Counted from the stretch's first letter, positions 16,282-24,568 are shown. The stretch: 64,000 nucleotides of DNA from an uncultured Gemmiger sp. (GCA_944388175.1 CALXHR010000001.1:310001-374000), one strand, 5' to 3'. Translations and numbers: made by a program. The notes: generated by a model not told the origin, from the sequence alone.

Positions 16282-16899
16282 TTAAAAAGGCGCGTATTCC
16301 GGCCCCGAAACCTCCACCGCCGCCGCGCCGCGCGTCAACTCCGCCAGCGTTTGGCACAACGGCGCTTGTGCTCCGGCGGGGATCGTCCAGCACAGCGTCA
16401 CGGCGTCGTCAAACACCGGTTCCTGCGCTTTGCCGCCGGCCGCGGCCACCAGGCGCTGCGCCTGCTCAAACAGGGCGTACGGTACGCGCAGGCGGCAGTG
16501 CACAACCTGGCGCATCTGCACCACTTCCGCCGCCTGCAGCGCGCCGGAAGCGGCCGCCGTATACGCGCGCACCAACCCGCCGGTGCCCAGCAGGATGCCG
16601 CCGAAATAGCGCGTGACAACGACGATCACATCGCACAGGCCGGCGTGGGTGATGCTTTCCAGCACCGGGGTGCCGGCGGTTTTGGCGGGTTCGCCGTCGT
16701 CCGAGTAGCGCACCCGCCCGTTTTGCAGCACATAGGCATACACACTGTGGCGGGCCGTGCGGTTGGCCGCGCGCACCGTTTCCAGCACGGCCAGGGCCTT
16801 TTCCTCGGTATCGGCAAAGGCGGCCGTGCCGATGAACCGGCTGCGCTTTTCCTCATAGGTAAATGTGGAAACACCGCGGATGGTTTTGTAACCGGGCAT
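16282..16899 (-). CDS. YigZ/IMPACT-family protein
   Basis: A 205-residue protein of the UPF0029/IMPACT family. The N-terminal domain carries the signature YSDDGEPAKTAGTPVLE and VVVTRYFGGILLGTGGLVRAY; the C-terminal half is the DUF1949 ferredoxin-like domain. Bacterial members are thought to bind nucleic acids or ribosomes; the exact role is not settled. AAGGAGG precedes the ATG. It is separated from rpmE upstream by a strong terminator, so it depends on readthrough or on a promoter I cannot see. Confidence 0.9.
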   Translation of the reverse strand: MPGYKTIRGVSTFTYEEKRSRFIGTAAFADTEEKALAVLETVRAANRTARHSVYAYVLQNGRVRYSDDGEPAKTAGTPVLESITHAGLCDVIVVVTRYFGGILLGTGGLVRAYTAAASGALQAAEVVQMRQVVHCRLRVPYALFEQAQRLVAAAGGKAQEPVFDDAVTLCWTIPAGAQAPLCQTLAELTRGAAAVEVSGPEYAPF

Positions 16900-16921
16900 G
16901 GGGCCCCCTCCTTGCAGACAG

Positions 16922-16954
16922 CCAAAAATACCCCAGATGTCTCCATCTGGGGTA
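16922..16954 (-). terminator. rpmE terminator
   Basis: On the minus strand an 11-bp perfect stem (TACCCCAGATG / CATCTGGGGTA, 16929-16954) with loop GAGA is followed by TTTTT. Strong intrinsic terminator lying between rpmE and the YigZ gene. Confidence 0.93.
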
Positions 16955-16968
16955 GGTGCAAACCAAAC

Positions 16969-17178
16969 TTATTTCTTGCCGGTGTTGGCGTAACGGCGCT
17001 TGAAGCGCTCGACACGGCCGCCGGTATCGACCAGCTTCTGCTTGCCGGTGTAGAACGGATGGCACTTGCTGCAAACTTCGACATGGATTTCCGGCTTGGT
17101 GTCGCGGGTATGGATCACATTGCCGCAGGCGCAGGTGATGGTGCAGTCCACATAGTTCGGATGGATGCCTTCTTTCAT
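16969..17178 (-). CDS. rpmE: 50S ribosomal protein L31 (zinc form)
   Basis: Ribosomal protein L31, 69 residues. It begins MKEGIHPNY as usual for the family. The four zinc ligands of the C+ form are visible in CACG and CSKCHPF, so this is the zinc-replete paralogue. GAGGTG precedes the ATG. It has its own promoter at 17314-17342 with a leader of about 130 bases and its own terminator, so it is probably monocistronic. Confidence 0.98.
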   Translation of the reverse strand: MKEGIHPNYVDCTITCACGNVIHTRDTKPEIHVEVCSKCHPFYTGKQKLVDTGGRVERFKRRYANTGKK

Positions 17179-17313
17179 TGGGTTTCACCTCTTTCTCGAT
17201 CATGACTTCGGGAGCCATACTTGATATATGTGCTCATCACAATCTTCGAATTGCGGCTACCAGCACCCGCCATCCTGTGCGAATGGAGCAGCCATCTGAA
17301 CGATTGCTGAAAC

Positions 17314-17342
17314 ATTTTAGCAGAAAGCAAACGGTTTGTCAA
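17314..17342 (-). promoter_or_regulatory. rpmE promoter
   Basis: On the minus strand TTGACA (17342-17337), 17 bases, TAAAAT (17319-17314). The leader of about 130 bases to the rpmE ATG contains no obvious conserved element that I recognise. Confidence 0.8.
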
Positions 17343-17366
17343 GAAATTTCTTGCCCGGGCGTTGCC

Positions 17367-17406
17367 AAAAGAAAAACGCTGCCGGGCCCCAGGGGCCGCC
17401 GCAGCG
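17367..17406 (-). terminator. tRNA-Gly terminator
   Basis: On the minus strand a GC-rich stem closed by CGCTGC/GCAGCG (17377-17406) is followed by TTTTTCTTTT. It starts 5 bases after the encoded CCA end of the tRNA. Confidence 0.85.
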
Positions 17407-17411
17407 CTTTT

Positions 17412-17487
17412 TGGAGCGGGATACGAGTCTCGAACTCGCCACCTACTGCTTGGGAAGCAGTCACTCTACCGGATGAGCTAATCCCGC
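17412..17487 (-). tRNA. tRNA-Gly (anticodon CCC)
   Basis: A 76-nt tRNA with 7-bp acceptor stem GCGGGAT/ATCCCGC, a D-arm (AGCTC...GAGT), the anticodon arm ACTGC-TTCCCAA-GCAGT giving CCC, a T-arm around GTTCGAGAC, discriminator T and an encoded CCA. It has its own promoter and terminator. It reads the GGG glycine codon. Confidence 0.97.
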
Positions 17488-17498
17488 ATAACGTAGTT

Positions 17499-17527
17499 AG
17501 TATACCGCAAGCCGGGCGGTTTGTCAA
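17499..17527 (-). promoter_or_regulatory. tRNA-Gly promoter
   Basis: On the minus strand TTGACA (17527-17522), 17 bases, TATACT (17504-17499), about 12 bases before the mature tRNA 5' end. Confidence 0.85.
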
Positions 17528-17570
17528 TGCTGTTTTTGCCGGCAGCCGCCTACCTTTTTGCCGCGGTTTA

Positions 17571-17579
17571 TGCTATAAT
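17571..17579 (+). promoter_or_regulatory. Extended -10 promoter for the small hypothetical gene
   Basis: TGC directly followed by TATAAT (17574-17579); the -35 (TACCTT at 17551) is weak. The start of transcription would be about 25 bases before the ATG at 17612. Confidence 0.55.
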
Positions 17580-17611
17580 GCCAAGAAAGACGCAAGAAAG
17601 GAGTTTTTGCC

Positions 17612-17944
17612 ATGCTGGACGCTTTCCCCATCTACCACTGGTTCCACAACGGGAATCCCTATTCCGGCGCCGAGAGCGGTATGCGGTATGTCATCGCGCC
17701 AGGCAAAAAAGCCGACCCCGCCGACGAGAGCGGCAAGAAAAAAATCGAATTTTTGACCGCGCAGGTCTGGCCCGGGCCGTGGAGCATCGAACACACGGCG
17801 GAAGAAAAGATCGAATGCCGTGAATTTGCCGGCAACCAGCAGGGGCTGGACGAAGCCGTCGCCTGGCTGCACCAGCGCTATGCCGAGGAACCGGAACGCT
17901 GGGCGAATACCCCCTCCATCCTGGACTGCGAACCAGACCGCTAA
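17612..17944 (+). CDS. Small hypothetical protein, 110 residues
   Basis: The protein has no signal peptide or membrane segment. It is rich in aromatic residues near the N-terminus (FPIYHWFHNGNPYSG) and ends in an acidic/charged helix. AAAGGAG precedes the ATG at a good distance, an extended -10 promoter lies upstream and a strong terminator downstream, so it is a real monocistronic gene. I do not recognise a characterised family and assign no function. Confidence 0.75.
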   Translation: MLDAFPIYHWFHNGNPYSGAESGMRYVIAPGKKADPADESGKKKIEFLTAQVWPGPWSIEHTAEEKIECREFAGNQQGLDEAVAWLHQRYAEEPERWANTPSILDCEPDR

Positions 17945-17960
17945 ATGCCCTGTATGCTTA

Positions 17961-17994
17961 CGCGCCGCCCTGACCCGGGCGGCGCGTGTTTTTG
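17961..17994 (+). terminator. Terminator of the small hypothetical gene
   Basis: CGCGCCGCCC (17961-17970) pairs with GGGCGGCGCG (17977-17986), followed by TGTTTTTGCTTTTT. Strong rightward intrinsic terminator. Confidence 0.92.
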
Positions 17995-18024
17995 CTTTTT
18001 CGTTTTTGCTTTTGTCAAAAAAGA

Positions 18025-19428
18025 TCAATACCGGGCGTACAGGAACCCGCCGCCACCCAAAAACTGCCCCATGAACAAAAAGGCGAACAGCATCCCCTCA
18101 TACAAAGCCCAGCGCAGCGGCCGGGGGACGGCCTGCAGTTTGTCCAGCAGCGGCACACCGTGCTCCTGCAAAAGGTCTACGGCGATCAAAATCGCCACCC
18201 CGGCAAACAGCAAAATCTGCTCCTGCCGGTTGGCAAGGCCCAGTTCCCAGTAGTTGCTGAACACATCGTGGCCGCCGTTGTGCAGCATGCCGCCGAACAT
18301 CTGCGCCGCATTGTGCAGACTGCTGGCGCGGAAGATCGTAAACGTAAACACAAAAATGCCGAACGTACCGGCGACGCCCGCCAGACGCGCCCGTCCTTTG
18401 GTGATGGCGTGCCGCCAGGGCAGGTGGTTTTCCAGCACTTGGAACGCACCGTGCAAAAAGCCCCACAGCAGGTAGGTCAGCCCGGCGCCGTGCCACAAGC
18501 CGCTGACCAGAAACGTAACGATCAGGTTGGCGTCCCTGCGCAGCGCGCTGCAGCGGCTGCCGCCCAGCGGGATATACACGTACTCTTTGAGCCAGCGCGA
18601 CAAGCTCATATGCCAGCGGGCCCACAGTTCCCGGACGGTCGCCGCCAAAAACGGGCGGCGGAAATTTTCCGGCAGCGAGAGCCCTAAAACCTGCCCCACG
18701 CCCAGCACAATGTCGGTATAGCCGGAAAAATCCGCATACAGCTGGAAGGAGTACAGCACTGCCGCCAACAGCAGCTGCGTGCGGTCAAACGCCGCCGGGT
18801 CGGCAAACACCGCCGCCACAACGACCGCCGCCCGGTCTGCCACGGCCACCTTTTTAAAGTAGCCCCAAAAGCAGCGCATGGCGCCGCGCCAAGCGCGCTG
18901 GGCATCCCACGATGTCGGCGCTTCCAGTTGGGGCATCAGCTCGCCATAGCGGTTGAACGGCCCCTGCGTGATGGAAAGAAAAAATGAAGCGTAGCACACC
19001 ACCCGCCCCAGGCTGCGCTGCGGCGGGATGACGCCGCAGCGCACGTCGACGAGGTAGCCGACAAGTTGCAGGCTGAAATACCCCAGCCCCAGCGGCTGCA
19101 AAATCTGCGGCTGCCACAGGCGCAGCCCGGCCAGCGCCGCCACCCCCCCGGCTGCCGCCACATAATATTTCAGCAACAGCAGCGGCGCCAGCGCCGCCGC
19201 CAGCCCCAGGCCGAACCATCGCCTGGCGGCAGGGGCGCGCAGCGCGCAGAACCAGGTCAGCGTGCTGCTGGCCAGCAGCACGAGATACCCCTGCCAGTCC
19301 AGCGAGAGGTAAAACACCGCGCTGGCCGCCAGCATACACTGCCAGCGGCGCGCCGGCGCACAGCGGAACCACAGCCAGGCCAGCGCGGCTGCAAACAGGA
19401 CAAAGCCCGGCGATGTCACAGCCAGCAT
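18025..19428 (-). CDS. MBOAT-family membrane O-acyltransferase (AlgI/DltB-like)
   Basis: A 467-residue polytopic membrane protein with roughly ten or more hydrophobic segments. The MBOAT core is visible: YADFSGYTDI, PENFRRPF, ELWARWHMSLSRWLKEYVY and the invariant His313 in SGLWHGAG. In DltB and AlgI this family moves an acyl group across the membrane or onto an extracellular polymer. It is the last gene of an operon with an SGNH-type protein (15-base gap) and an FkbH-like protein. That layout resembles DltB-DltD or AlgI-AlgJ pairs, so O-acylation of a surface glycan or teichoic-type polymer is likely. The donor and target are not known; no DltA or DltC is present. Confidence 0.9.
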   Translation of the reverse strand: MLAVTSPGFVLFAAALAWLWFRCAPARRWQCMLAASAVFYLSLDWQGYLVLLASSTLTWFCALRAPAARRWFGLGLAAALAPLLLLKYYVAAAGGVAALAGLRLWQPQILQPLGLGYFSLQLVGYLVDVRCGVIPPQRSLGRVVCYASFFLSITQGPFNRYGELMPQLEAPTSWDAQRAWRGAMRCFWGYFKKVAVADRAAVVVAAVFADPAAFDRTQLLLAAVLYSFQLYADFSGYTDIVLGVGQVLGLSLPENFRRPFLAATVRELWARWHMSLSRWLKEYVYIPLGGSRCSALRRDANLIVTFLVSGLWHGAGLTYLLWGFLHGAFQVLENHLPWRHAITKGRARLAGVAGTFGIFVFTFTIFRASSLHNAAQMFGGMLHNGGHDVFSNYWELGLANRQEQILLFAGVAILIAVDLLQEHGVPLLDKLQAVPRPLRWALYEGMLFAFLFMGQFLGGGGFLYARY

Positions 19429-19443
19429 GGCCGTTCCCCCTTT

Positions 19444-20547
19444 TTATGAGTTTAGATAGGCGTCGGCCATGAAGATCGTGTTGTCTGCATGGTTGGCCAA
19501 TTCTTCTTCCACCGTCTCGCAGAACAGGTCCCGGGTGTCCTCGCCCGCGGCATCGCGCGCGATCACCTCGCACAGAATGGCGGTAAATTTTTCAGCGCCC
19601 GTGCCGTTGAGGTGATGTGCGTCCGAAAATTCCGCCGGGCTGAGCCGGAAGCCATGGCGGTCCCGGTAGAGGGAAAAATCCCAGTACACGGTGTCGTACT
19701 GCGCGGCAAATGCCCGCATGGCATCCACATACGCCTGGTAGTTGGCCGTGTTGGCCAGGTAGGCGCTGGGCAACGGCGCGGTGAACAGCACCAGGCGGAT
19801 ATTTTCCTGCCGGCAAAACTCTGCGATGCGGGTCAGATACGTCCGCCCAAAATCCGAAAGCGGGCGCTGCGGGTCAACGTCCTGCAGCGTGGCAAAACCG
19901 TCCTGCGCAACGCCCTCGGTATACACAAAGCCATTGCCGCGGTAGTACTCCCCTTCTTCCGGGTAGGTCACACAGGCATAGTTGCCGGGCTGGTACCCGT
20001 TGGTGAGTTTGGCCTGCCACAGCGCCGGCAGTTTGGCCGGGGCTGCCATGGCATGGCGCGCCGGCAGCACAAGGTCCGCCATGGCCGCCAGGCCGCCCAT
20101 CTCCCAGAGATATTGGTAGCGGTTTGGCGAATCCCACCGCATGTGATCCGCCAGCAGGTAACACGCCAGCGGCACATCCCGGGAAGCACTCTGGTTGTAT
20201 CCGGTGTAGAAAACTTCCAGGTAGACGGTCTTGAGCGGATTGCCGGCCGCCGCTTCGCGCAGCATATAGTACGAGCCGTCCGGCAGCTGTTGCGAGGAAC
20301 CGGCGTTGAAGCTGTGCGTGCCGAGCGCTTCGTCCACCATGGCGGGGTCGACGCTGCGGTAACAGTGGGACGAACCCAAAAACAGCGTGTCAATCTGGCC
20401 TTCCTGCGCGTAGAGTTCCTGCAGCATCACGCGGGAATAGGAGTGCACATCATCCACCAGCAAAAACCGGGCCGCCGCCAGCAGCGCCGCCGTCAACAGC
20501 GCAAACAGCGCAGCCGCCGCGCAGGCCCGCAGGGCGGTGTGTTTCAT
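19444..20547 (-). CDS. Membrane-anchored SGNH-type (DltD/AlgJ-like) protein
   Basis: A 367-residue protein with one N-terminal hydrophobic segment (about residues 8-30) and a large extracytoplasmic domain. It resembles SGNH-fold acyl-transfer partners: a GSSH motif at residues 58-61 with Ser60 as probable nucleophile, and a C-terminal FSDAHHLNGTG block supplying the Asp-x-x-His pair. In DltD and AlgJ/AlgX such a protein completes acyl transfer outside the cell after an MBOAT. It sits 15 bases before the MBOAT gene and 15 bases after the FkbH-like gene. The precise subfamily is not certain. Confidence 0.82.
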   Translation of the reverse strand: MKHTALRACAAAALFALLTAALLAAARFLLVDDVHSYSRVMLQELYAQEGQIDTLFLGSSHCYRSVDPAMVDEALGTHSFNAGSSQQLPDGSYYMLREAAAGNPLKTVYLEVFYTGYNQSASRDVPLACYLLADHMRWDSPNRYQYLWEMGGLAAMADLVLPARHAMAAPAKLPALWQAKLTNGYQPGNYACVTYPEEGEYYRGNGFVYTEGVAQDGFATLQDVDPQRPLSDFGRTYLTRIAEFCRQENIRLVLFTAPLPSAYLANTANYQAYVDAMRAFAAQYDTVYWDFSLYRDRHGFRLSPAEFSDAHHLNGTGAEKFTAILCEVIARDAAGEDTRDLFCETVEEELANHADNTIFMADAYLNS

Positions 20548-20562
20548 GGCGTCTCCTTTCCG

Positions 20563-22341
20563 TCAGCGCGCAATCTGCATATGCGGACGCCGCGGCACGT
20601 AGGCGGCAGGGTCCAGTTTCCAGACCGTATTACCGTCTGCGTCCTCGCTCGCCTTCGCAAAGCCAAACCCGGCATAAAAGTCACGCACCATGGCGTTTTT
20701 GGCCGTGGGGTAATAATAACCGACGACTTCGGTCAGGCCACGGGCGGCGGCTTCGGCCATGATGGTGTCCATCATGGCGTCCTCCATGCCGCGCTTGAGC
20801 ACGCGGCAGCTCATCAGCCACAGGCGCAGGTGCAGCGCCGCGCCCTGCTGCTGGCCGTACACGACGGTCACGATGCCGTTATCGCCAAATTTATCCACCA
20901 GTTTGCCGCACAGGCACAGGCTGCCCGGCTCGGCGGCCATGGCGCGGATATCCTCCTCGCTGCAGCGCAGCGTCGTGAGGTTGAACTGGTTGGATTTGTT
21001 GGTCAGCTGGGCGATGCGCTGGATGTGCAGCGCGTCAAACCCGCGGATCGTCGCCGTCATCTGCAAACTGTCGAGGTATTCGCCGTAGTCGCTGAACGCG
21101 GCCTGCGCCGCGGCGCGCTGGGCGTTCTGGTGGTAGAGTTCGGTCTTTTGCAGGTCCTCCTGCGAAAAGTTCGTGACCTCAAAATAGCCGCCATGGTCCA
21201 GCGTCTTGATGTAGTTTTCGGCCCCGTCCAGCGCCGGCGTCTCGACGCCGGGCACCTGGGCCGCCACGATGGCGCGCTCGGCCGGGTTGTCGTCGGCAAA
21301 GACAAAGCTGTCGGCGCCCAGGTTGAGCTCGGCGGCAATGGCCTTGAGGTTCTGGTCCTTGGGGTCCCAGTTTGCCTTGATGGCCACGAAATCGTCGGGG
21401 CGCAGCACGCCGTCGGGGTGGTTAAGCCCCGACAGCGCGTTGGCTTCGTCGTTTTTGGAATCGACCGCCAAAATCACACCGATGCTTTTGAGCGCTTTGC
21501 AGTAACTCTGGAACTCGGCATAGACCTGGCCTTCCGGCACTTCGGGGCCGATGGCCAGCCCGTCGACGCCGTCGTCGCCGACGACGCCGCCCCACAGCGT
21601 GTTATCAAGGTCCAGCACCAGCGCTTTTTTGTTGCGGCCGTACAGCGATTTGACGATGTTGGCCACGCTGCCCGCCAGCGACGGGATGGCGTCCAGGCAC
21701 ATCGCGTATTTGTACATGTGCCAGTAGAACGCGTCGCCCCACGCCGTCAGGCCGTAGTCGGCCGAAAGATAGTCGATATCGTTGATGTAAAAGTGCGGAT
21801 GCGACGCCGCATAGGCGTAGAATTTCTGGTTCAGGCGGCTGATAAAGTTCGACCGCCCGTGCACGTCCCAGATATCGCGGTTGCCCAGCAGGCGGTAGTT
21901 GGGGCGGTCAAAGTTGTTCTGGATGACCGGGCAGGCGAATTTTTGTTCCAGCGCCTGCCACATTGCCGCAAAATGCGCGTACTGCGCGTCCAGCATGGCG
22001 TCGATCTGCGCGGGGGTGTCCGTCGTGGCGGGCAGCTCGGTCAGGTTGCGCCAAGTCGTGTGGATATAGATCACGTCCGGGGCAAAGGCGTCCAGTTCCG
22101 GCGTGCCGAACATCGCGTCCTGCCAATACTGGCCGTATTCGCTCTGGTAAAATTCCGCTTCGATGCCGTATTGCAGCAAAAAAAGCCCCAGCTGGTCCGC
22201 CACTTCGTTGGTGGTAGACCCGCCCAGGATGGCGATTTTTTTGTGCAGCGGGTGCGGGTTCTGCGCCAGCAGTTCCCGGCGCAGGCGGCGTTTTTTGCGC
22301 AGCAGCGTCTCGGTATCCAGCGGGTAATGGAAGCAATCCAT
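20563..22341 (-). CDS. FkbH-like HAD-IIIC protein with C-terminal GNAT domain
   Basis: A 592-residue protein of the FkbH family. The N-terminal region (about 1-230) contains an SGNH-like GGSTTN motif near residue 40. The HAD-IIIC domain follows, with DLDNTLWGG carrying the catalytic Asp244 and Asp246, and FADDNPAER further on. The last 170 residues are GNAT-like. FkbH proteins load the glyceryl group of 1,3-bisphosphoglycerate onto a carrier protein thiol in polyketide pathways; here no acyl carrier protein or PKS is visible. The placement before SGNH and MBOAT genes suggests it supplies an activated hydroxyacyl or glyceryl unit for surface-polymer decoration. That link is inference. Confidence 0.88.
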   Translation of the reverse strand: MDCFHYPLDTETLLRKKRRLRRELLAQNPHPLHKKIAILGGSTTNEVADQLGLFLLQYGIEAEFYQSEYGQYWQDAMFGTPELDAFAPDVIYIHTTWRNLTELPATTDTPAQIDAMLDAQYAHFAAMWQALEQKFACPVIQNNFDRPNYRLLGNRDIWDVHGRSNFISRLNQKFYAYAASHPHFYINDIDYLSADYGLTAWGDAFYWHMYKYAMCLDAIPSLAGSVANIVKSLYGRNKKALVLDLDNTLWGGVVGDDGVDGLAIGPEVPEGQVYAEFQSYCKALKSIGVILAVDSKNDEANALSGLNHPDGVLRPDDFVAIKANWDPKDQNLKAIAAELNLGADSFVFADDNPAERAIVAAQVPGVETPALDGAENYIKTLDHGGYFEVTNFSQEDLQKTELYHQNAQRAAAQAAFSDYGEYLDSLQMTATIRGFDALHIQRIAQLTNKSNQFNLTTLRCSEEDIRAMAAEPGSLCLCGKLVDKFGDNGIVTVVYGQQQGAALHLRLWLMSCRVLKRGMEDAMMDTIMAEAAARGLTEVVGYYYPTAKNAMVRDFYAGFGFAKASEDADGNTVWKLDPAAYVPRRPHMQIAR

Positions 22342-22358
22342 CAGCGGCTCCTTTGCAG

Positions 22359-22613
22359 TTACAGCGCGGCCAGCGCGCCTTTGAGCGCCTGGGCGATCTG
22401 GTCCGGGCAGCTGGTGGGTTTGCTGCCGCAGGTCGTGCCCTCCATGCGGGCGATGGCGTCCTCGGCTTTCATGCCGGCCAGCAGGCTGGCAATGCCCTTG
22501 AGGTTGCCGTTGCAGCCGCCCAGCACCTGCACGCTGGCGATGGTGTGGTCGGGGTTGAGTTCCACTTCGGTGCGCACCGAGCAGGTGCCTTTGTTATTAT
22601 AAACGTATTTCAT
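22359..22613 (-). CDS. TSCPD-domain small protein
   Basis: An 84-residue protein of the TSCPD family, named after the C-terminal motif, here TSCPDQIAQAL. Conserved cysteines occur in GTCS, GGCNGN, TTCGSK and SCPD, consistent with a metal or redox site. TSCPD domains also end certain ribonucleotide reductases, but the stand-alone form is uncharacterised. AAGGAG precedes the ATG. It starts 17 bases before the FkbH-like gene and appears to be in the same operon; whether it belongs functionally is unknown. Confidence 0.85.
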   Translation of the reverse strand: MKYVYNNKGTCSVRTEVELNPDHTIASVQVLGGCNGNLKGIASLLAGMKAEDAIARMEGTTCGSKPTSCPDQIAQALKGALAAL

Positions 22614-22678
22614 GGGATTTGTGCTCCTTACTTGAAAAACTGTATGCTCTGGGCCGCGGTTTTGGCGCGGCGGTGCGT

Positions 22679-23545
22679 TCAGCGCGCCTTTTTGTTGGAC
22701 ATCTTGCGGGCTTTGGCCAGCGCTTCCAACCGGGCGATCTCTTCGTCCCGGGTGTAAAACGCGCCCACCGGCCGCGGGGTCACCGTGTTCAGCCCGTGAT
22801 AATCGGTGCCGCCGGTGATGAGCAGGTCGTTGGCTTTGGCCAGGCGCAGCAGGTCGGCTTTATCCTCCGGCGTGTTGCGCGGGTGGTCGATCTCGACGCC
22901 GTCCAGCCGGCCGGCCGCGATCAGTTCGCGGGCCAGCTCCATGCTGTGATAGACGCTGGGGTGCGCCAGCACCGCCACACCGCGGCAGGCTTTGATAAGC
23001 GCCAGCACGTCGTCGACCGGCTCATAGCGTGGCGTGTGCAACACCCGCCCGCGCACTGGCTTGAGCCCGAACAGCGAGCGGTAGACCTCGTTGTACATGC
23101 CGTCGGCCAGGCCGTACTGCCACAACACCCGCATGATATGCGCCTTGAACAGCGTGCCGCTCTCCTGCGCGAGTTCCAGCGCTTCCTCGGTGCGGAACGG
23201 CGGGCAGATTTCCTCCAGCTCGCGGCAGCTTTGCAGCATTGCCACGCGGCGGCGCTCTGCCATTGTGGTGCAAAACTCTGCCAGCGGCGCGCAGTCGTCG
23301 GGCCAGTAACACAAAAAGTGCACGCGGTGGGCGCGCTCATAGTCATAGGCGGTTAGTTCCACCGCCGGGATCAGATGCACGCCTTCCGGCAGGGTGTGGG
23401 TGTAGGCGTAACGCACCCCGGCAATGGAATCATGGTCCGAAATGGCCAGATGCGTCATGCCGGCGCAGCGCGCCAAAAACGGCATTTTTTCCGCCGGGGT
23501 AGACCCGTCGGAAAACGTGGTGTGGGTATGCAGGTCGCCGGGCAT
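22679..23545 (-). CDS. PHP-domain phosphoesterase (TrpH/YciV-like)
   Basis: A 288-residue PHP-family metal-dependent phosphoesterase. It shows the typical metal ligands: DLHTHTTFSDG at the N-terminus, AISDHDSIAG, PAVEL, VLAHPS and GTDYHG at the C-terminal side. Relatives hydrolyse nucleoside 3',5'-bisphosphates or trim RNA 5' ends. A GAGGA ribosome-binding site precedes the ATG and a promoter lies at 23578-23605. It precedes the TSCPD-FkbH-SGNH-MBOAT genes by 65 bases and may head their transcript. Confidence 0.92.
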   Translation of the reverse strand: MPGDLHTHTTFSDGSTPAEKMPFLARCAGMTHLAISDHDSIAGVRYAYTHTLPEGVHLIPAVELTAYDYERAHRVHFLCYWPDDCAPLAEFCTTMAERRRVAMLQSCRELEEICPPFRTEEALELAQESGTLFKAHIMRVLWQYGLADGMYNEVYRSLFGLKPVRGRVLHTPRYEPVDDVLALIKACRGVAVLAHPSVYHSMELARELIAAGRLDGVEIDHPRNTPEDKADLLRLAKANDLLITGGTDYHGLNTVTPRPVGAFYTRDEEIARLEALAKARKMSNKKAR

Positions 23546-23577
23546 CGCGCGTTCCTCCTTTGGCTCTATAACATCTT

Positions 23578-23605
23578 ATTATACACGTTTTTGTCGGGTT
23601 TGCAA
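23578..23605 (-). promoter_or_regulatory. Promoter upstream of the PHP gene
   Basis: On the minus strand TTGCAA (23605-23600), 16 bases, TATAAT (23583-23578). It is the only promoter I see before the PHP-TSCPD-FkbH-SGNH-MBOAT series. Confidence 0.7.
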
Positions 23606-23623
23606 AGCCCTGCGCGCCACACT

Positions 23624-24502
23624 TCACAGGCTTTGCGCGCAGTGGCGCGCATGTTCGATAAACCGGCTGGCCGCCGGCGAAAGCCCGCTGCGCGCCAGGC
23701 AGGCCACGCCGATGGTGCGCCCGGCGGCCGGCTGCAGGCGCAGCACCTGGCAGCCGCTGTGCTGCACGCCCATTTTAAACATCAGTTCCGGCATGATGGC
23801 CAGCCCCTGCCCGCAGGAGACCATAGCGATCATCGACTGGTCGTCGACGATGTAGCAGCGGCTGTTGACATGCAGGTCGTTCTTTTTGAAATAGCTCTGG
23901 ATATCGGCGTCAACGTCGGCCTGCTGGCTGACGAAGGGCTGGCCCTGCAGTTCCTCGGCCCGGACGCAGCCGGGGCGTTTGGGGCGGTAGGCGTCCGGCG
24001 CAAGGCAGATGAGCGCATCCTCATACAGCGGCTCAAAATCCAGGTCTTTGGCGCTGGAGTTGGAAAGGAACCCCAGTTCCACCACGCCGTTTTTGAGCCA
24101 GGCCACAATATCGGCATACGAACCCTGGTAGATTTGCACGTCGATGCCGGGGTACGCTGTCTGGAACGGCGGCACCAGCCGGGGCAGCCAGGTCACGCAG
24201 GCCGAGTTGAACACCCCCACGCGCAGCACGCCCTTGTGCATGCCGTTGATCTGCGCGATGGACTGGTCCAGCAGTTCGCTGCTGCTGAGCATCTGACGGA
24301 TGGCCGGGACCAGGCTTTCGGCCGCCGCGGTCAGCGTCACGCCACTTTTGGTGCGCGTAAACAGCGGGAACCCGCACTCTGCTTCCATGCCCGACACCGC
24401 ATGGCTGATGGCCGAGGGCGTCAGGTGCATCTGCTCCGCCGCTGCGGCAAACGTGCCCATCTGCGCCACCATCGCCAGAATCTGGCAGTCTGTCAGCGTC
24501 AT
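23624..24502 (-). CDS. LysR-family transcriptional regulator
   Basis: A 292-residue LysR regulator. The N-terminal winged helix-turn-helix is visible (FAAAAEQMHLTPSAISHAVSG), followed by the linker helix and a periplasmic-binding-protein-like effector domain (about residues 80-292). The ATG at 24502 follows GGAGGT; an upstream in-frame extension has no ribosome-binding site. It is divergent from a candidate small RNA and a CPBP-tadA operon. A 14-bp perfect palindrome at 24546-24559 is a candidate operator for autoregulation or for control of the divergent unit. Effector and targets cannot be told from sequence. Confidence 0.95.
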   Translation of the reverse strand: MTLTDCQILAMVAQMGTFAAAAEQMHLTPSAISHAVSGMEAECGFPLFTRTKSGVTLTAAAESLVPAIRQMLSSSELLDQSIAQINGMHKGVLRVGVFNSACVTWLPRLVPPFQTAYPGIDVQIYQGSYADIVAWLKNGVVELGFLSNSSAKDLDFEPLYEDALICLAPDAYRPKRPGCVRAEELQGQPFVSQQADVDADIQSYFKKNDLHVNSRCYIVDDQSMIAMVSCGQGLAIMPELMFKMGVQHSGCQVLRLQPAAGRTIGVACLARSGLSPAASRFIEHARHCAQSL

Positions 24503-24545
24503 ACAAAAGGACCTCCCCTCCGTGTGGTTCCATGACAAAATTTCA

Positions 24546-24559
24546 TTTCATATATGAAA
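24546..24559. promoter_or_regulatory. 14-bp perfect palindrome, candidate LysR operator
   Basis: TTTCATATATGAAA is a perfect palindrome located between the lysR start (24502) and the divergent transcript start near 24604. It contains the T-N11-A spacing of LysR boxes. Being AT-rich, it could equally be part of the lysR promoter. Confidence 0.5.
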
Positions 24560-24568
24560 AAATTGTTC

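Noticed and set aside
19489..22602. 1000-codon open frame on the plus strand opposite the SGNH and FkbH genes
   Set aside because: No ribosome-binding site or domains; the minus-strand frames contain clear HAD, GNAT and SGNH motifs.
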